64,000 nt of DNA from Shinella sp032095155 (GTDB taxonomy: Bacteria > Pseudomonadota > Alphaproteobacteria > Rhizobiales > Rhizobiaceae): the NCBI RefSeq assembly GCF_049199905.1, contig NZ_JBLZPK010000023.1, positions 1 through 64,000 of the forward strand, in the 5' to 3' direction. The position numbers and the translations under genes are program-made. Of the stretch, positions 1 to 11,740 are shown in pieces. Position 1 is the first letter of the stretch, and the number at the start of each line of letters is the position of its first letter. Under the pieces are notes generated by a model. It made no database searches. It was not told where the DNA came from and worked only from the letters and a program-made list of their open reading frames with translations.

Positions 1-489
1 GGCCGGCGAGAGGCCGAAATCGCGGCTGTGCTTCTCGTAGATCGCGAGATCCGGCTTGATCAGGCCGACTTCACCCGAGACGGTCACGCCGCGCGGCATG
101 TCGAGGAAGGGAAACAGCTTTCGGGCTTCCTTGAACGTATCGGCTGCGAAATTCGTCAGCATGGTCACGTCGCGGCCTTCCTGGATCAGCGCCTCCATGA
201 TCGCGACGCTCTCGACATAGGCATGCGAGACCATCTCATGCCAATATTTGCGGAAGGCGCGGATGTGTTCCACCCGGTCGGGATGCGCCTCGATCAACAG
301 CGCCTCGGCATCCTCCCACTTGCGGCCGCGATCCTGCTCCAGGTTCCAGTCGTGCGTGCAGACATTGGTGAAGAACCAGTTGCGCTGGGCATCGTCGGGA
401 ATGAGACGGGTGAACGGGATATGCGGATCGTAGTGGATCAGCACCTTGCCGATGTCGAAAACGATGTGGCGGATTTCGATGCTGGTCAT
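1..489 (-). CDS. HAD-superfamily hydrolase, C-terminus cut by window edge
   Basis: The first 163 residues are visible, beginning MTSIEIRHIVFDIGKVLIHY; the gene runs off the left edge. The motif VFDIGKVL resembles HAD motif I in the YihX/2-haloacid dehalogenase-like branch (FDxGxVL), with the nucleophile Asp. TNF in VTMLTNF fits motif II (hhhT/S), and the Lys in VGLIKPD fits motif III. These suggest a small-molecule phosphatase or dehalogenase; the substrate is unknown. The ATG overlaps the mutY stop codon (ATGA), so the two genes are co-transcribed and probably translationally coupled. Confidence 0.85.
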   Translation of the reverse strand, partial: MTSIEIRHIVFDIGKVLIHYDPHIPFTRLIPDDAQRNWFFTNVCTHDWNLEQDRGRKWEDAEALLIEAHPDRVEHIRAFRKYWHEMVSHAYVESVAIMEALIQEGRDVTMLTNFAADTFKEARKLFPFLDMPRGVTVSGEVGLIKPDLAIYEKHSRDFGLSPA

Positions 490-1580
490 GCGGTCCTCGT
501 CTTTTCGAATGCGTCGGGTATGGCCTGTTTTATTGCCTTCTTCATGACGGTCGGCAGAGCCTCGCCGTCGAGCGTCGCCTTCGGCTGCCACCATCCGGCG
601 CCCTTCGCCGTGCCGCGCGGCACGCGCGAGCGATAGACGGTGAGGCGCAGCTCGAAATGCGTGAAGACATGGGTGACGGTGCCGGTGGCGTGCCAGTCGG
701 CCGGAAAAGGCGCGGCGGTGGTTGCGGTGTCGCCATCGACGCGCGCCGTCCAGGCGCTGCCCGGCACTTCCGTCATGCCGCCGAGCAGGCCGCTCTCGAT
801 GCGCTTGCGCAGAAACACCGCGCCGTCCTCGTCTTCAGCCACGAAGGCAGCCCCCAACCGCACCGGCTTCTCCTTCTTCGCCGCCTTGCGCGGAAAAAGT
901 TCGGGATCGTCGCGGCCAAGCACACGACAATCCACATTGAGCGGACAGAGCGCGCAGGCCGGCCGGCGCGGCGTGCAGATCGTGGCGCCGAGATCCATCA
1001 TCGCCTGGGCGAAATCGCCCGGCCGGTCCTCCGGCGTCATGGCGGCGACAAGTGCCCGCATTTCCGGCTTTGCCGCCGGAAGCGGCGTCTCGATGGCATG
1101 GAGGCGCGAGATGACGCGCTCGACATTGCCGTCGAGCACGGCGCTCTTGCGGTTGAAGGCGATGGCGGCGATGGCGGCAGCGGTATAGTCGCCGATGCCG
1201 GGCAGGGCCTTCAGCCTATCCTCCGTATCGGGAAACACCCCGCCATGCTCGAAGGCGACCGCCTCGGCGCATTTCTTGAGATTGCGCGCACGGGCATAAT
1301 AGCCGAGCCCCGCCCAGGACTTCATCACATCCTCGTTGTCGGCCTTGGCAAGGTCCGTAACCATCGGCCAGCGCGAGGTGAAGAGCGCGAAATAGGACTT
1401 TACCGCCTGCACCGTCGTCTGCTGCAGCATGACCTCCGACAGCCAGATGCGATAGGGATCTGGTCTCACCCCGGCCGCCGCCATCGACGGGCTGACGCGC
1501 CAGGGCAGGTCGCGATGGTGCTTGTCGTACCAGGCGAGGATAAGGTCGGCGGGCGCCATGGTCCGATGAGCTTGGGTCAT
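486..1580 (-). CDS. mutY: A/G-specific adenine DNA glycosylase MutY
   Basis: Removes adenine mispaired with 8-oxoguanine in base-excision repair. The 364 residues show the family layout. WLSEVMLQQT carries the catalytic Glu49. The helix-hairpin-helix LPGIGDYTAAAI is followed by VLDGNV with catalytic Asp150. The [4Fe-4S] cluster ligands are Cys202, Cys209, Cys212 and Cys218 (C-x6-C-x2-C-x5-C). The C-terminal third is the MutT-like domain that reads 8-oxoG. An in-frame ATG at residue 8 (MAPADL) is an alternative start. It overlaps the downstream HAD gene by 4 nt and diverges from the DciA-like gene. Confidence 0.95.
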   Translation of the reverse strand: MTQAHRTMAPADLILAWYDKHHRDLPWRVSPSMAAAGVRPDPYRIWLSEVMLQQTTVQAVKSYFALFTSRWPMVTDLAKADNEDVMKSWAGLGYYARARNLKKCAEAVAFEHGGVFPDTEDRLKALPGIGDYTAAAIAAIAFNRKSAVLDGNVERVISRLHAIETPLPAAKPEMRALVAAMTPEDRPGDFAQAMMDLGATICTPRRPACALCPLNVDCRVLGRDDPELFPRKAAKKEKPVRLGAAFVAEDEDGAVFLRKRIESGLLGGMTEVPGSAWTARVDGDTATTAAPFPADWHATGTVTHVFTHFELRLTVYRSRVPRGTAKGAGWWQPKATLDGEALPTVMKKAIKQAIPDAFEKTRTA

Positions 1581-1673
1581 GATTTGCCTGAACGGGATCG
1601 AAGGGCCTATAACTGGCGGACTGATCCGCGATCTTCAAGTGCTTCGCGGCAGAAACAGGAATATTTTCCCTGA

Positions 1674-1715
1674 GCAGTTCCGCAAAAGTGTGAAGCGGTT
1701 TTGCGATCGGAACTG
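1674..1715. repeat. RIME-like intergenic palindrome
   Basis: Arms GCAGTTCC-GCAAAA (from 1674) and TTTTGC-GATC-GGAACTGC (to 1715) form an imperfect palindrome around a core GTGTGAAGCGG. The arrangement and core match the short palindromic elements scattered through rhizobial intergenic regions (RIME family, recalled). It sits in the mutY/dciA divergent spacer. A diverged relative lies at 2363–2404. Confidence 0.6.
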
Positions 1716-1737
1716 CGTCTGAAAAGACAGGTAAAGC

Positions 1738-2253
1738 GTGAACAAAAACGTCCAGCAAAAGCCGCGCCGCGGCATTGTGCAGATCAGCGAAGTGGCCAAT
1801 GGCCTCATCGATCCGGTGCTCGCCAAGCGCGCCGGCATCAACACGATGCTGCTGGGCTCATGGGACGAGATCGCCGGTGCGGAATTCGCCGAATGCACCC
1901 GGCCGGAGCGCATCGCCTGGCCGCGCCGCGCCTCCGAAATGGCGGGCGAGGGCGGCGGCTACCAGGCGGGCGTGCTGACGATCGCCTGCGAGGGCGCGCG
2001 GGCACTCTTCCTCAGCCACCAGCAGGGCGAGATCATCCAGCGCATCAACGGCTTCTTCGGTTTTCCGGCGGTCAACCAGATCAAGATCGTGCAGAAGCCG
2101 GTCAGCATTCAGAGCAACCGCCGTCCCAAGCCGCGTCCGCTGACGGGGGCGGCCGCCCAGCATCTCGATCATCTCGTCGAAGGCATCGAGGGAGACGCGC
2201 TGAAGGCGGCGCTGAAGCGGCTCGGCACGGCCGTGCTCGGCCGGCGCAAGTGA
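1738..2253 (+). CDS. DUF721 (DciA-like) protein
   Basis: The 171-residue protein starts at GTG (MNKNVQQKPRRG). It contains the DUF721 pattern: an N-terminal helical part (VANGLIDPVLAKRAG), W42 in LGSWDEIAG, then an alternating strand region ending in ARALFLSHQQGEIIQRINGF. DUF721 includes DciA, the ancestral loader or operator of replicative helicase DnaB. The neighbourhood with mutY, the thiol-disulfide protein and smc is typical of Rhizobiales. A role in replication is inferred from the family and was not shown for this branch, which carries a longer C-terminal tail. Confidence 0.8.
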   Translation: MNKNVQQKPRRGIVQISEVANGLIDPVLAKRAGINTMLLGSWDEIAGAEFAECTRPERIAWPRRASEMAGEGGGYQAGVLTIACEGARALFLSHQQGEIIQRINGFFGFPAVNQIKIVQKPVSIQSNRRPKPRPLTGAAAQHLDHLVEGIEGDALKAALKRLGTAVLGRRK

Positions 2254-2362
2254 AGCGCGAAAGCCCGCGCCTGCAACCATCGAACGGTCACAATTCTTTG
2301 AAGTTACTAGCCTTAACTCCGCTTGTTCCCGCCCCAAAGCAGGTATAACGGGAGAGCCGAGA

Positions 2363-2404
2363 GCAAATCCGGACGCTTGTCAGCGGTTTTCGCCCGGAAT
2401 TGCG
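2363..2404. repeat. Degenerate RIME-like palindrome
   Basis: GCAAATCCGG at 2363 and CCGGAATTGC at 2395–2404 are imperfect inverted arms around GCTTGTCAGCGGTTTTCG. The core resembles the element at 1674–1715. It lies just upstream of the ribosome binding site of the DsbA-like gene. Confidence 0.45.
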
Positions 2405-2445
2405 CTAAGAGATTTCGAATCCCATTCCTTCCCACAGGAGAGACC

Positions 2446-3342
2446 ATGTCCCTTTCCGAAATGAGCCTGATGAAGCGCCTCTTCTCCGGCGTCGCCGTCG
2501 CGGCGCTTGCCGTGACGCTGGCCGCATGCAGCGACGAGAAGAAGGAGACCGCCAAGGCTCCTGAAACCAGCCAGACGACGACGGAAAGCGCAAGCTCGAC
2601 GCCGGCCACCTCGACGGAAACGAAGACCGAGACCGCCACGACGCCGACGACCACGACGACGGAATCGAGCACGGCGAGCGGCACGGCTGCGACCACGACC
2701 ACCACGACGACCGAAACTGCCCAGAAGCCTGCCGCTGAAGCCAAGGCTGCCGAAGTCCCCACGTCCGAAGGCGATGTCGACATGGCGGAAGTGCTCAAGC
2801 CCGGCGCGCTGCCCGACATGGCGCTCGGTGAGGCGAATGCTCCCGTGACGATCGTCGAATACATGTCGACGACCTGCCCGCATTGCGCGGCCTTCCACAA
2901 CAACACTTTCGACGCCATCAAGGCGAAGTATGTCGATGGCGGCAAGGTCCGCTTCATCGTGCGTGAATTCCCCTTCGATCCGCGCGCTGCCGCCGCCTTC
3001 ATGCTGGCGCGCTGCAACCCGCAGGACACGACGAAGCTGACCGAAGCCGGCCAGTATTTCCCCATGCTTTCCATGCTGATGAAGCAGCAGGAAACCTGGG
3101 CTGCCGCACAGGATGGCCGCGAAGCGCTGCTGCAGATGTCCAAACTCGCCGGTTTTACACAGGAGAGCTTCCAGGCCTGCTTGACGAACCAGAAGCTTCT
3201 GGATGATGTGAACGCGGTACGCGAGCGCGGTGCCAAGGACTTCGGCGTCGCGGCGACCCCGACCTTCCTGATCAACGGCAAGCGCTATTCGGGGGACATG
3301 TCGGTTGACACCATGTCGGCCCTCATCGACAGCATGCTCTGA
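2446..3342 (+). CDS. DsbA-family thioredoxin-fold lipoprotein
   Basis: Start is ATG 2446, preceded by CAGGAG. The 298 residues begin with a lipoprotein signal ending LAAC at about residue 27. Next comes a roughly 70-residue Thr/Ser/Glu-rich linker, a low-complexity tether. The thioredoxin-like domain carries the redox motif CPHC in STTCPHCAAFH and the cis-Pro region ATPTFLINGKRY. This fits a periplasmic thiol oxidoreductase anchored in the membrane. The longer upstream reading frame is discarded because the lipobox and ribosome binding site define this start. The opposite strand shows a long Val-rich open frame that is only a shadow of the Thr repeats. Confidence 0.9.
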   Translation: MSLSEMSLMKRLFSGVAVAALAVTLAACSDEKKETAKAPETSQTTTESASSTPATSTETKTETATTPTTTTTESSTASGTAATTTTTTTETAQKPAAEAKAAEVPTSEGDVDMAEVLKPGALPDMALGEANAPVTIVEYMSTTCPHCAAFHNNTFDAIKAKYVDGGKVRFIVREFPFDPRAAAAFMLARCNPQDTTKLTEAGQYFPMLSMLMKQQETWAAAQDGREALLQMSKLAGFTQESFQACLTNQKLLDDVNAVRERGAKDFGVAATPTFLINGKRYSGDMSVDTMSALIDSML

Positions 3343-3356
3343 TCCTTCTACCGGTT

Positions 3357-6300
3357 TTGAAGNNNNNNNNNNNNNNNNNNNNNNNNNNNNNNNNNNNNNN
3401 NNNNNNNNNNNNNNNNNNNNNNNNNNNNNNNNNNNNNNNNNNNNNNNNNNNNNNNNNNNNNNNNNNNNNNNNNNNNNNNNNNNNNNNNNNNNNNNNNNNN
3501 NNNNNNNNNNNNNNNNNNNNNNNNNNNNNNNNNNNNNNNNNNNNNNNNNNNNNNNNNNNNNNNNNNNNNNNNNNNNNNNNNNNNNNNNNNNNNNNNNNNN
3601 NNNNNNNNNNNNNNNNNNNNNNNNNNNNNACGGCTCGGTCTACCGCATCAACGGCAAGGAGGCGCGCGCCAAGGATGTGCAGCTGCTCTTCGCCGATGCC
3701 TCCACCGGCGCCCGCTCGCCCTCCATGGTGGGGCAGGGCCGCATCGGCGAACTCATCCAGGCAAAACCCCAGGCGCGCCGCCAGCTGCTCGAAGAGGCGG
3801 CCGGCATTTCCGGCCTGCATTCCCGCCGTCACGAGGCGGAGCTGCGCATGCGCGCCGCCGAAACCAATCTCGAGCGGTTGGAAGACGTCACCTCGCAGCT
3901 CGAAAGCCAGATCGAAAGCCTGAAGCGTCAGTCGCGCCAGGCGAACCGCTTCAAGATGCTCTCCGCCGATATCCGCCGCCACGAGGCGATGCTCCTGCAT
4001 ATCCGCTGGGTGCAGGCCAAGGAGGCCGAGGGCGAGGCCGAAAGCCAGCTCAATCAGGCGACCTCCATCGTCGCTGAGCGGGCGAATGCTCAGATGCAGG
4101 CGGCCAAGGAGCAGGCCGTCGCCAGCCTGAAACTGCCGGAACTGCGCGAGAACGAGGCGAAACTCGCTGCCGTGCTGCAACGCCTGCAGATCGCCCGCAC
4201 GCAGCTGGAAGAGGATGCCGCCCGCCTGCTGCGCCGCCGCGATGAGCTTGCCCGCCGCATGGCACAGCTTGCCGAGGACATCGTGCGCGAAGAGCGCATG
4301 GTGGCCGACAATGCCGCCGTGCTGGATCGGCTGACGGCGGAGGAGGATGAAATCGGCGAAATCCTCGCCGAGGCCGACGAGCGCGCCGAAGCCACCCGCG
4401 AGACGATGGGAGAGGCCGCCGCAAAGCTCGCGACAAGCGAAGCGGCGCTCGCCGCCGTCACCGCTGAACGGGCGGAAGCCTCGGCGGTGCGCAACCAGCT
4501 GGAAAAGGCGATCCGCGATCTCTCGGAGCGCCATTTCCGCCTCGGCCAGCAATTGGATGCACAGGCGCGCGACCTCGACGAGATGGATGCGCGCATCAAC
4601 GCGCTGCCCGATCCGGAAGAGCGCCGCGCCGCCGTGCAGTTTGCCGAAGAGGCTTTGGAAGCGGCCGGCGAGTTGCTGGTCGCCGTGGAGGAGGCGCTGG
4701 AGGAGGCGCGTTTTGCGGAGAGCGCCTTGCGTGGCCCGGTCGATACCACCCGCGCCCGCTTCGCCGGCATAGAGACGGAAGCCCGCACGATCCGGCGCAT
4801 GCTGGAGGCCGGCGCTGCCGGCGGCTCCTTCGCGCCTGTCGTCGAGGATGTCGATGTCGACCGCGGTTATGAAACCGCGCTCGGTGCCGCCCTCGGTGAC
4901 GATCTCGATTCTCCCGCCGACACCGATGCGCCCGTGCACTGGCGCCTTTCCGGCGATGCGTCCGGCGATCCCGCGCTGCCGTCAGGCGTCTCCGCCCTGA
5001 TCACCCACGTCCGTGCGCCAAAAGTCCTGCATCGGCGGCTGGCGCAGATCGGCATCGCCGGCAGCGTCGATGCGGCGCTGACCCTGCTGCCGCAGCTGAA
5101 GCCCGGCCAGCGGCTCGTCACGCGCGATGGTGCCGTCTTCCGCTGGGATGGCCATGTCACCAGTGCCGATGCGCCGAGTGCCGCCGCCCTTCGCCTCGAA
5201 CAGAAAAACCGCCTCGCCGAACTCGAAACGGAACTGGAAGACGCCCGCGCGGCGCTCGCTGATGCCGAAGCGGATCTCGCCCGCGCCGGCGAGACGATCC
5301 GCGCCGAGACGCAACGCCAGCAGGCCGCCCGCGAAACGCAGCGTGCCGCCACCCGCACGCTAGCCGAAGCCCGCGAGGCGTTGGAAGCCTCCGAGCGCGC
5401 CGCCGGCGATCTCATCCGCCGCCGTGCCGTGCTTGCGGAAACGCGCGCGCAGATCGAGGCGCAGGTGGATGAGGCTGCGACCTCGCTCGAGGATGCGCGC
5501 GCCGCGCTGGAGGATGCCCCGGATCTCGCCGATCTGGATCTTCGCCTGCGCACCCATACGATGGATGTCGCCACCGATCGTGCGACGCTCGCCGAAACCC
5601 GCGCCGCCCATGACGGCCTCGCCCGCGAAATGGCCGACCGAAAGCGCCGCCTGATGGCGATTTCCGCCGAGCGCGAGACTTGGAAAAACCGCGCCGCCAG
5701 TGCCGAAAACCACATCGCGACCCTGCGCGAGCGCGAGGCGGAAGCGCGCGAGGAAATGGAGGAGCTTGCCGAGGCGCCCGACGAGATCGAGGACAAGCGC
5801 CGCGAGCTGCTGACCGGCCTGACCAACGCCGAAGCCGCCCGCCGGGAAGCCGCCGATGCGCTTCAGGAGGCCGAAAACCGCCAGCGTGAGGCCGACCGCA
5901 TCGCCGCGACGGCTCTCTCGCAGCTCGCCGAATCCCGCGAGGTCAGGGGCCGCGCGGAAGAACGCCTCGTTTCCGCCCGCGAACGCCGCGTCGAAGGCGA
6001 GGCGCGCATCCGCGAAGCCCTGTCCTGCGCGCCGCACGAGGCATTGCGCGTCACCGGCCACCCCGCCGATGCGCCGTTGCCCGACCCACGCGAGCGCGAA
6101 CGCGAACTCGACCGGCTGAAGATCGAGCGCGAACGACTGGGCGCGGTGAACCTGCGTGCCGAGGAGGAGCAGAAGGAGCTGACGGAAAAGCTCGATGCTC
6201 TCGTCGCCGAGCGCGAGGATATCATCGAGGCGATCCGCAAGCTGCGCTCGGCCATCCAGAGCCTCAACCGCGAAGGCCGCGAGCGGCTGCTCGCCGCCTT

Positions 6301-6763
6301 CGACGTGGTCAATGTGCAGTTTCAGCGCCTGTTTACTCACCTCTTCGGCGGCGGCACGGCGGAGCTTCAGCTGATCGAGAGCGACGACCCGCTCGATGCC
6401 GGCCTTGAAATCCTCGCCCGCCCGCCCGGCAAGAAGCCGCAGACCATGACGTTGCTGTCAGGCGGCGAGCAGGCGCTGACCGCCATGGCGCTGATCTTCG
6501 CCGTCTTCCTCACCAATCCCGCGCCGATCTGCGTGCTGGACGAGGTGGACGCGCCGCTCGACGACCACAATGTCGAGCGCTACTGCAACCTGATGGACGA
6601 GATGGCGGCCTCCACCGAAACCCGCTTCGTCATCATCACCCACAATCCCATCACCATGGCCCGCATGAACCGCCTATTCGGCGTCACCATGGCCGAGCAG
6701 GGCGTGTCGCAACTGGTGTCGGTGGATCTCCAGACGGCGGAGCAGTTGCGCGAAGCTTCCTGA
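3357..6763 (+). CDS. smc: Chromosome segregation ATPase SMC (start in or at an N gap)
   Basis: SMC coiled-coil ATPase of the condensin-like SMC–ScpAB complex. Readable sequence resumes at GSVYRINGKEARAKDV, followed by long Ala/Glu/Arg coiled coils. A globular hinge lies around nucleotides 4840–5170. The C-terminal head has LLSGGEQALTAMALIFAVF (signature) and VLDEVDAPLDD (Walker B plus D-loop). The Walker A region lies in the gap at 3363–3629. TTG-AAG at 3357–3362, just before the gap, would encode the usual Met-Lys start, but its frame does not match the downstream frame across 267 N, so the gap length is probably wrong. The start is therefore uncertain. Confidence 0.93.
3363..3629. other. 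Assembly gap (267 N) in smc
   Basis: No sequence is available. The missing part should encode about the first 110 residues of SMC, including the P-loop. From the usual length of rhizobial SMC N-termini (recalled), about 325 nt would be expected after the TTG at 3357, so 267 is probably an estimate. Confidence 0.9.
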
Positions 6764-6843
6764 CGGGAACAAAACCTCACCCGATGCATTGATGAGCGCC
6801 TGCGCGTTCCTGCAGGCGAGACATGCAATTGGGGATCAAATTC

Positions 6844-6990
6844 GTGAGCAGAGATACACTTTACATGGTCATCGGCGCCCTCATCGTCGTGGTGGCCGGG
6901 TTTTCCTATTATGCCTACCAGCAGGAGAAGAAGCCTGACGGCGTCGAAATCCGGGTGGATGAGAAGGGGCTTTCCATCGAGGGAAATTGA
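6844..6990 (+). CDS. 48-residue single-pass membrane protein
   Basis: The GTG at 6844 has GGGG nine bases upstream; an ATG at 6823 is an in-frame alternative. The product begins MSRDTLYMVIGALIVVV, one transmembrane helix (residues about 7–24). A short basic/acidic tail follows, ending in LSIEGN. I recall similar short proteins at this position in other rhizobia, with the same EKKP..VEIR..EKGLSIEGN tail, but no function is known. It sits 80 nt after smc and is followed by a terminator, so it is the last gene of the smc transcript. Confidence 0.75.
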   Translation: MSRDTLYMVIGALIVVVAGFSYYAYQQEKKPDGVEIRVDEKGLSIEGN

Positions 6991-7011
6991 GGCCATGTCT
7001 GGTCTTGAGCC

Positions 7012-7050
7012 TGCCGCCGCCCCGAACGGGGCGTGCGGCATTATATTTTT
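7012..7050 (+). terminator. Rho-independent terminator after the small membrane protein gene
   Basis: Stem TGCCGC-CGCCCC, loop GAA, and CGGGGCG-T-GCGGCA, followed by TTATATTTTT. It separates the smc transcript from ppdK. Confidence 0.75.
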
Positions 7051-7170
7051 CATCGATGATATTGCATCGCCGTCGCAATTTTGACGCAGTGCAGCAAAAT
7101 TCCTATCGGGCCGCGTTTTCAACGGGATGGACTTCCTGTAGATTGAAAAAACGCATTTGGGGAGGCGTCG

Positions 7171-9837
<2,667 letters not shown>

Positions 9838-9849
9838 TCCGGCAAACGA

Positions 9850-10107
9850 TCAGTGGCGCCGGCCGCGGACATAGATCACGGTCGGCTGGTTCCACATGAT
9901 CGGGTCCATGCGCGTGACGCGGAACTCGGCGCGGCGGTCGAGATCGATGCGTTGCAGGCATTCCGCGAAGGCATCGGTGTTGGGGCGGAAGCCATAGGCG
10001 CGGCACTTGTTTTCATCGCCGGCGCGCACTTCGGCTGCCGTCTGGCAGCCGGCGAGGAAAAGCGCGGTCGCGGCAAGGGCAGCGAAGCGAATGAGGATTT
10101 TCGACAT
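9850..10107 (-). CDS. Small lipoprotein
   Basis: 85 residues from ATG 10107, preceded by GGAG. The signal MSKILIRFAALAATALFLAG is followed by the lipobox Cys (LAGC). The mature part holds two further Cys, in NKCRAYGFRP and FAECLQRIDL, which could form a disulfide. The pattern CxxYGFxPxTxAFAxCxxxxD is common in rhizobial small lipoproteins of unknown function. A longer upstream frame is rejected because it would bury the signal peptide. Confidence 0.8.
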   Translation of the reverse strand: MSKILIRFAALAATALFLAGCQTAAEVRAGDENKCRAYGFRPNTDAFAECLQRIDLDRRAEFRVTRMDPIMWNQPTVIYVRGRRH

Positions 10108-10201
10108 GGGAACTCCGGAAACTGTTATGCGACAGACATAACGCCTGTCGCCCGACAGTGTATAGCGCGCTTCCCGAATGGCGCGGTCCGGACGCTGGCC
10201 G

Positions 10202-10582
10202 TCATATGCGTTGCAGCACATCGACGAAAGCGTCGGCAAACCGCTTGAGGTCCGAAGTCTTCTCGTCGGGATTTTCCACGCGGATGGCCGCGCCTTCAGC
10301 ATCGAGCAGCGCAAAGACGACGCTCAAAGCGCCCGCATCGCCCTTCGGCACACGCAACGCGGCGATGCGCAGGCAATCGTCCGCAAGGCCTGAGGCGGGC
10401 AGGTCGAAGAGATAATCGCCACCGAGCTGACTGGCAGCGGCGCGAACCGCTTCGGCAAAACCGGCTTCGTCGCCGGAAAAGCCGTCGAGCGACAATTCGA
10501 GTTCGAGAAGCTCCAGGGGGAGGGCGGGTTCGCCAGCCGTGATGGCGAGCGGTGTGTCGGCGGCAGTCTGCGTCGGCAACAT
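10202..10582 (-). CDS. Hypothetical protein
   Basis: 126 residues, acidic and Leu/Ala-rich, without a signal peptide or membrane segment. An AGGAG lies before ATG 10582. I do not recognise a family. The leader holds a 9-bp inverted repeat (10611–10639). It diverges from the DUF1499 gene and lies 94 nt from the lipoprotein gene in the same direction. Confidence 0.6.
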   Translation of the reverse strand: MLPTQTAADTPLAITAGEPALPLELLELELSLDGFSGDEAGFAEAVRAAASQLGGDYLFDLPASGLADDCLRIAALRVPKGDAGALSVVFALLDAEGAAIRVENPDEKTSDLKRFADAFVDVLQRI

Positions 10583-10610
10583 CGTCTTGCTCCTAAACCA
10601 AGTCCAGCGA

Positions 10611-10639
10611 ACGGGCGAAACGCTGTTTTGTTCGCCCGT
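10611..10639 (-). promoter_or_regulatory. Inverted repeat in the leader of the hypothetical gene
   Basis: ACGGGCGAA and TTCGCCCGT are perfect 9-bp arms with an 11-nt loop, 29 nt upstream of the minus-strand start at 10582. It could be an mRNA hairpin or an operator. Nothing else shows its role. Confidence 0.4.
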
Positions 10640-10828
10640 GCATCCGTAAATTACCCCCGTTTATGAAAACTCGTTAACGAGCGTGGCAAATTTACGGCAC
10701 GCAAGGTTTTTCGTAGGGCGTTATCGGAATGTCATCGCTAAAGCGCGCCACGACGCCGATGGAAAAATCCGCCTTCCTGCGTTAGGGAAGGAAAGCGGCA
10801 GCGACGCCGCGGGCAGAGCGGGTGAGCC

Positions 10829-11740
10829 ATGGCGATCACGATCCAGTACGAACGGCCCGTTTCCCATGCGGCGCATTGGGCGCGGCGGCTTGCGCTGTTT
10901 TCCTGCGTGCTGTTCGTCGCCGTCGTGCTGTCGCATCGTTTCGGCCCGCTGACGACGCCGCATTTCCTGGCGCTTGCCGGCTTTGCCGCTGTTATGGCGG
11001 GACTGGCTGTGCTGCTGGCGGCCGTCGGCCTCGCGCGGCTCTGGATGGTCGGCGCGCGTGGTGGCAAGGCGTCGTTGACGGCGCTGCTCTTCTCGCTTTT
11101 GCCGCTCGGCGTCTCGGGTGCAGCGGCCTATGCCTATTTCTATCGCCCGGCGCTCTATGACGTGACGACGGACACACTCGCCCCGCCCCCCTGGCTTTCC
11201 CAGCCGTCCGCCCAGCAGGATTGGCTGCCGCGCGTCGGCATGGTGACGGCGCGTGATCGCGAGGTGCAGCTCGAGGCCTATCCCGCTTTGTCCGGGCGCC
11301 GCTACGAAGGCGCACTCGATCGCGTCTATCAGGGCGCGCGCAAGGTCGCCGCCGCCTATGGCATCACCATCACCAGCGAAGCGGGCCTCGACAATATCCA
11401 GGCCGATCTCGAAGACCTCGTCGTCGATCCGGGCAAGGTGGCGAAGAGCCAGGAGGAGCTTGGCGAGGTGCCGATCCCCGAGGCCCGACCGGAGGCCACG
11501 CCGACCCTGCCGCATATCGGCGGCCCCGGCGACGTGCTGCTGCAGGGCGAATGGCGCTCGCCGCTCTTCGGCTTCCGCTTCGATGTTGTCATTCGCCTGC
11601 GCGAGGAGGCGGAGACGACGCTGGTCGACATGCGCGCCGCCTCACGCTACGGGCCGCATGATCTCGGCATCGGCGCCGAGCTGGTCGAGGGCTATCTGAA
11701 GGCGCTCGACGCCGAATTGTTGGGCATCGCCGGAGATTAA
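10829..11740 (+). CDS. DUF1499 membrane protein
   Basis: 303 residues. Three hydrophobic segments occupy roughly residues 20–40, 47–70 and 85–105. A soluble C-terminal part follows with the DUF1499 features VTARDREVQLEAYP and VVIRLREEAETTLVDMRAAS. DUF1499 proteins are widespread and uncharacterised; the soluble part probably faces the periplasm (inferred). It is convergent with, and 3 nt short of overlapping, the MBL-fold gene. Confidence 0.8.
   Translation: MAITIQYERPVSHAAHWARRLALFSCVLFVAVVLSHRFGPLTTPHFLALAGFAAVMAGLAVLLAAVGLARLWMVGARGGKASLTALLFSLLPLGVSGAAAYAYFYRPALYDVTTDTLAPPPWLSQPSAQQDWLPRVGMVTARDREVQLEAYPALSGRRYEGALDRVYQGARKVAAAYGITITSEAGLDNIQADLEDLVVDPGKVAKSQEELGEVPIPEARPEATPTLPHIGGPGDVLLQGEWRSPLFGFRFDVVIRLREEAETTLVDMRAASRYGPHDLGIGAELVEGYLKALDAELLGIAGD

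Noticed and set aside
2313..3281. Val/Ser-rich open frame antisense to the DsbA-like gene
   Set aside because: The Val runs are just the complement of the Thr-rich linker; no start signal.
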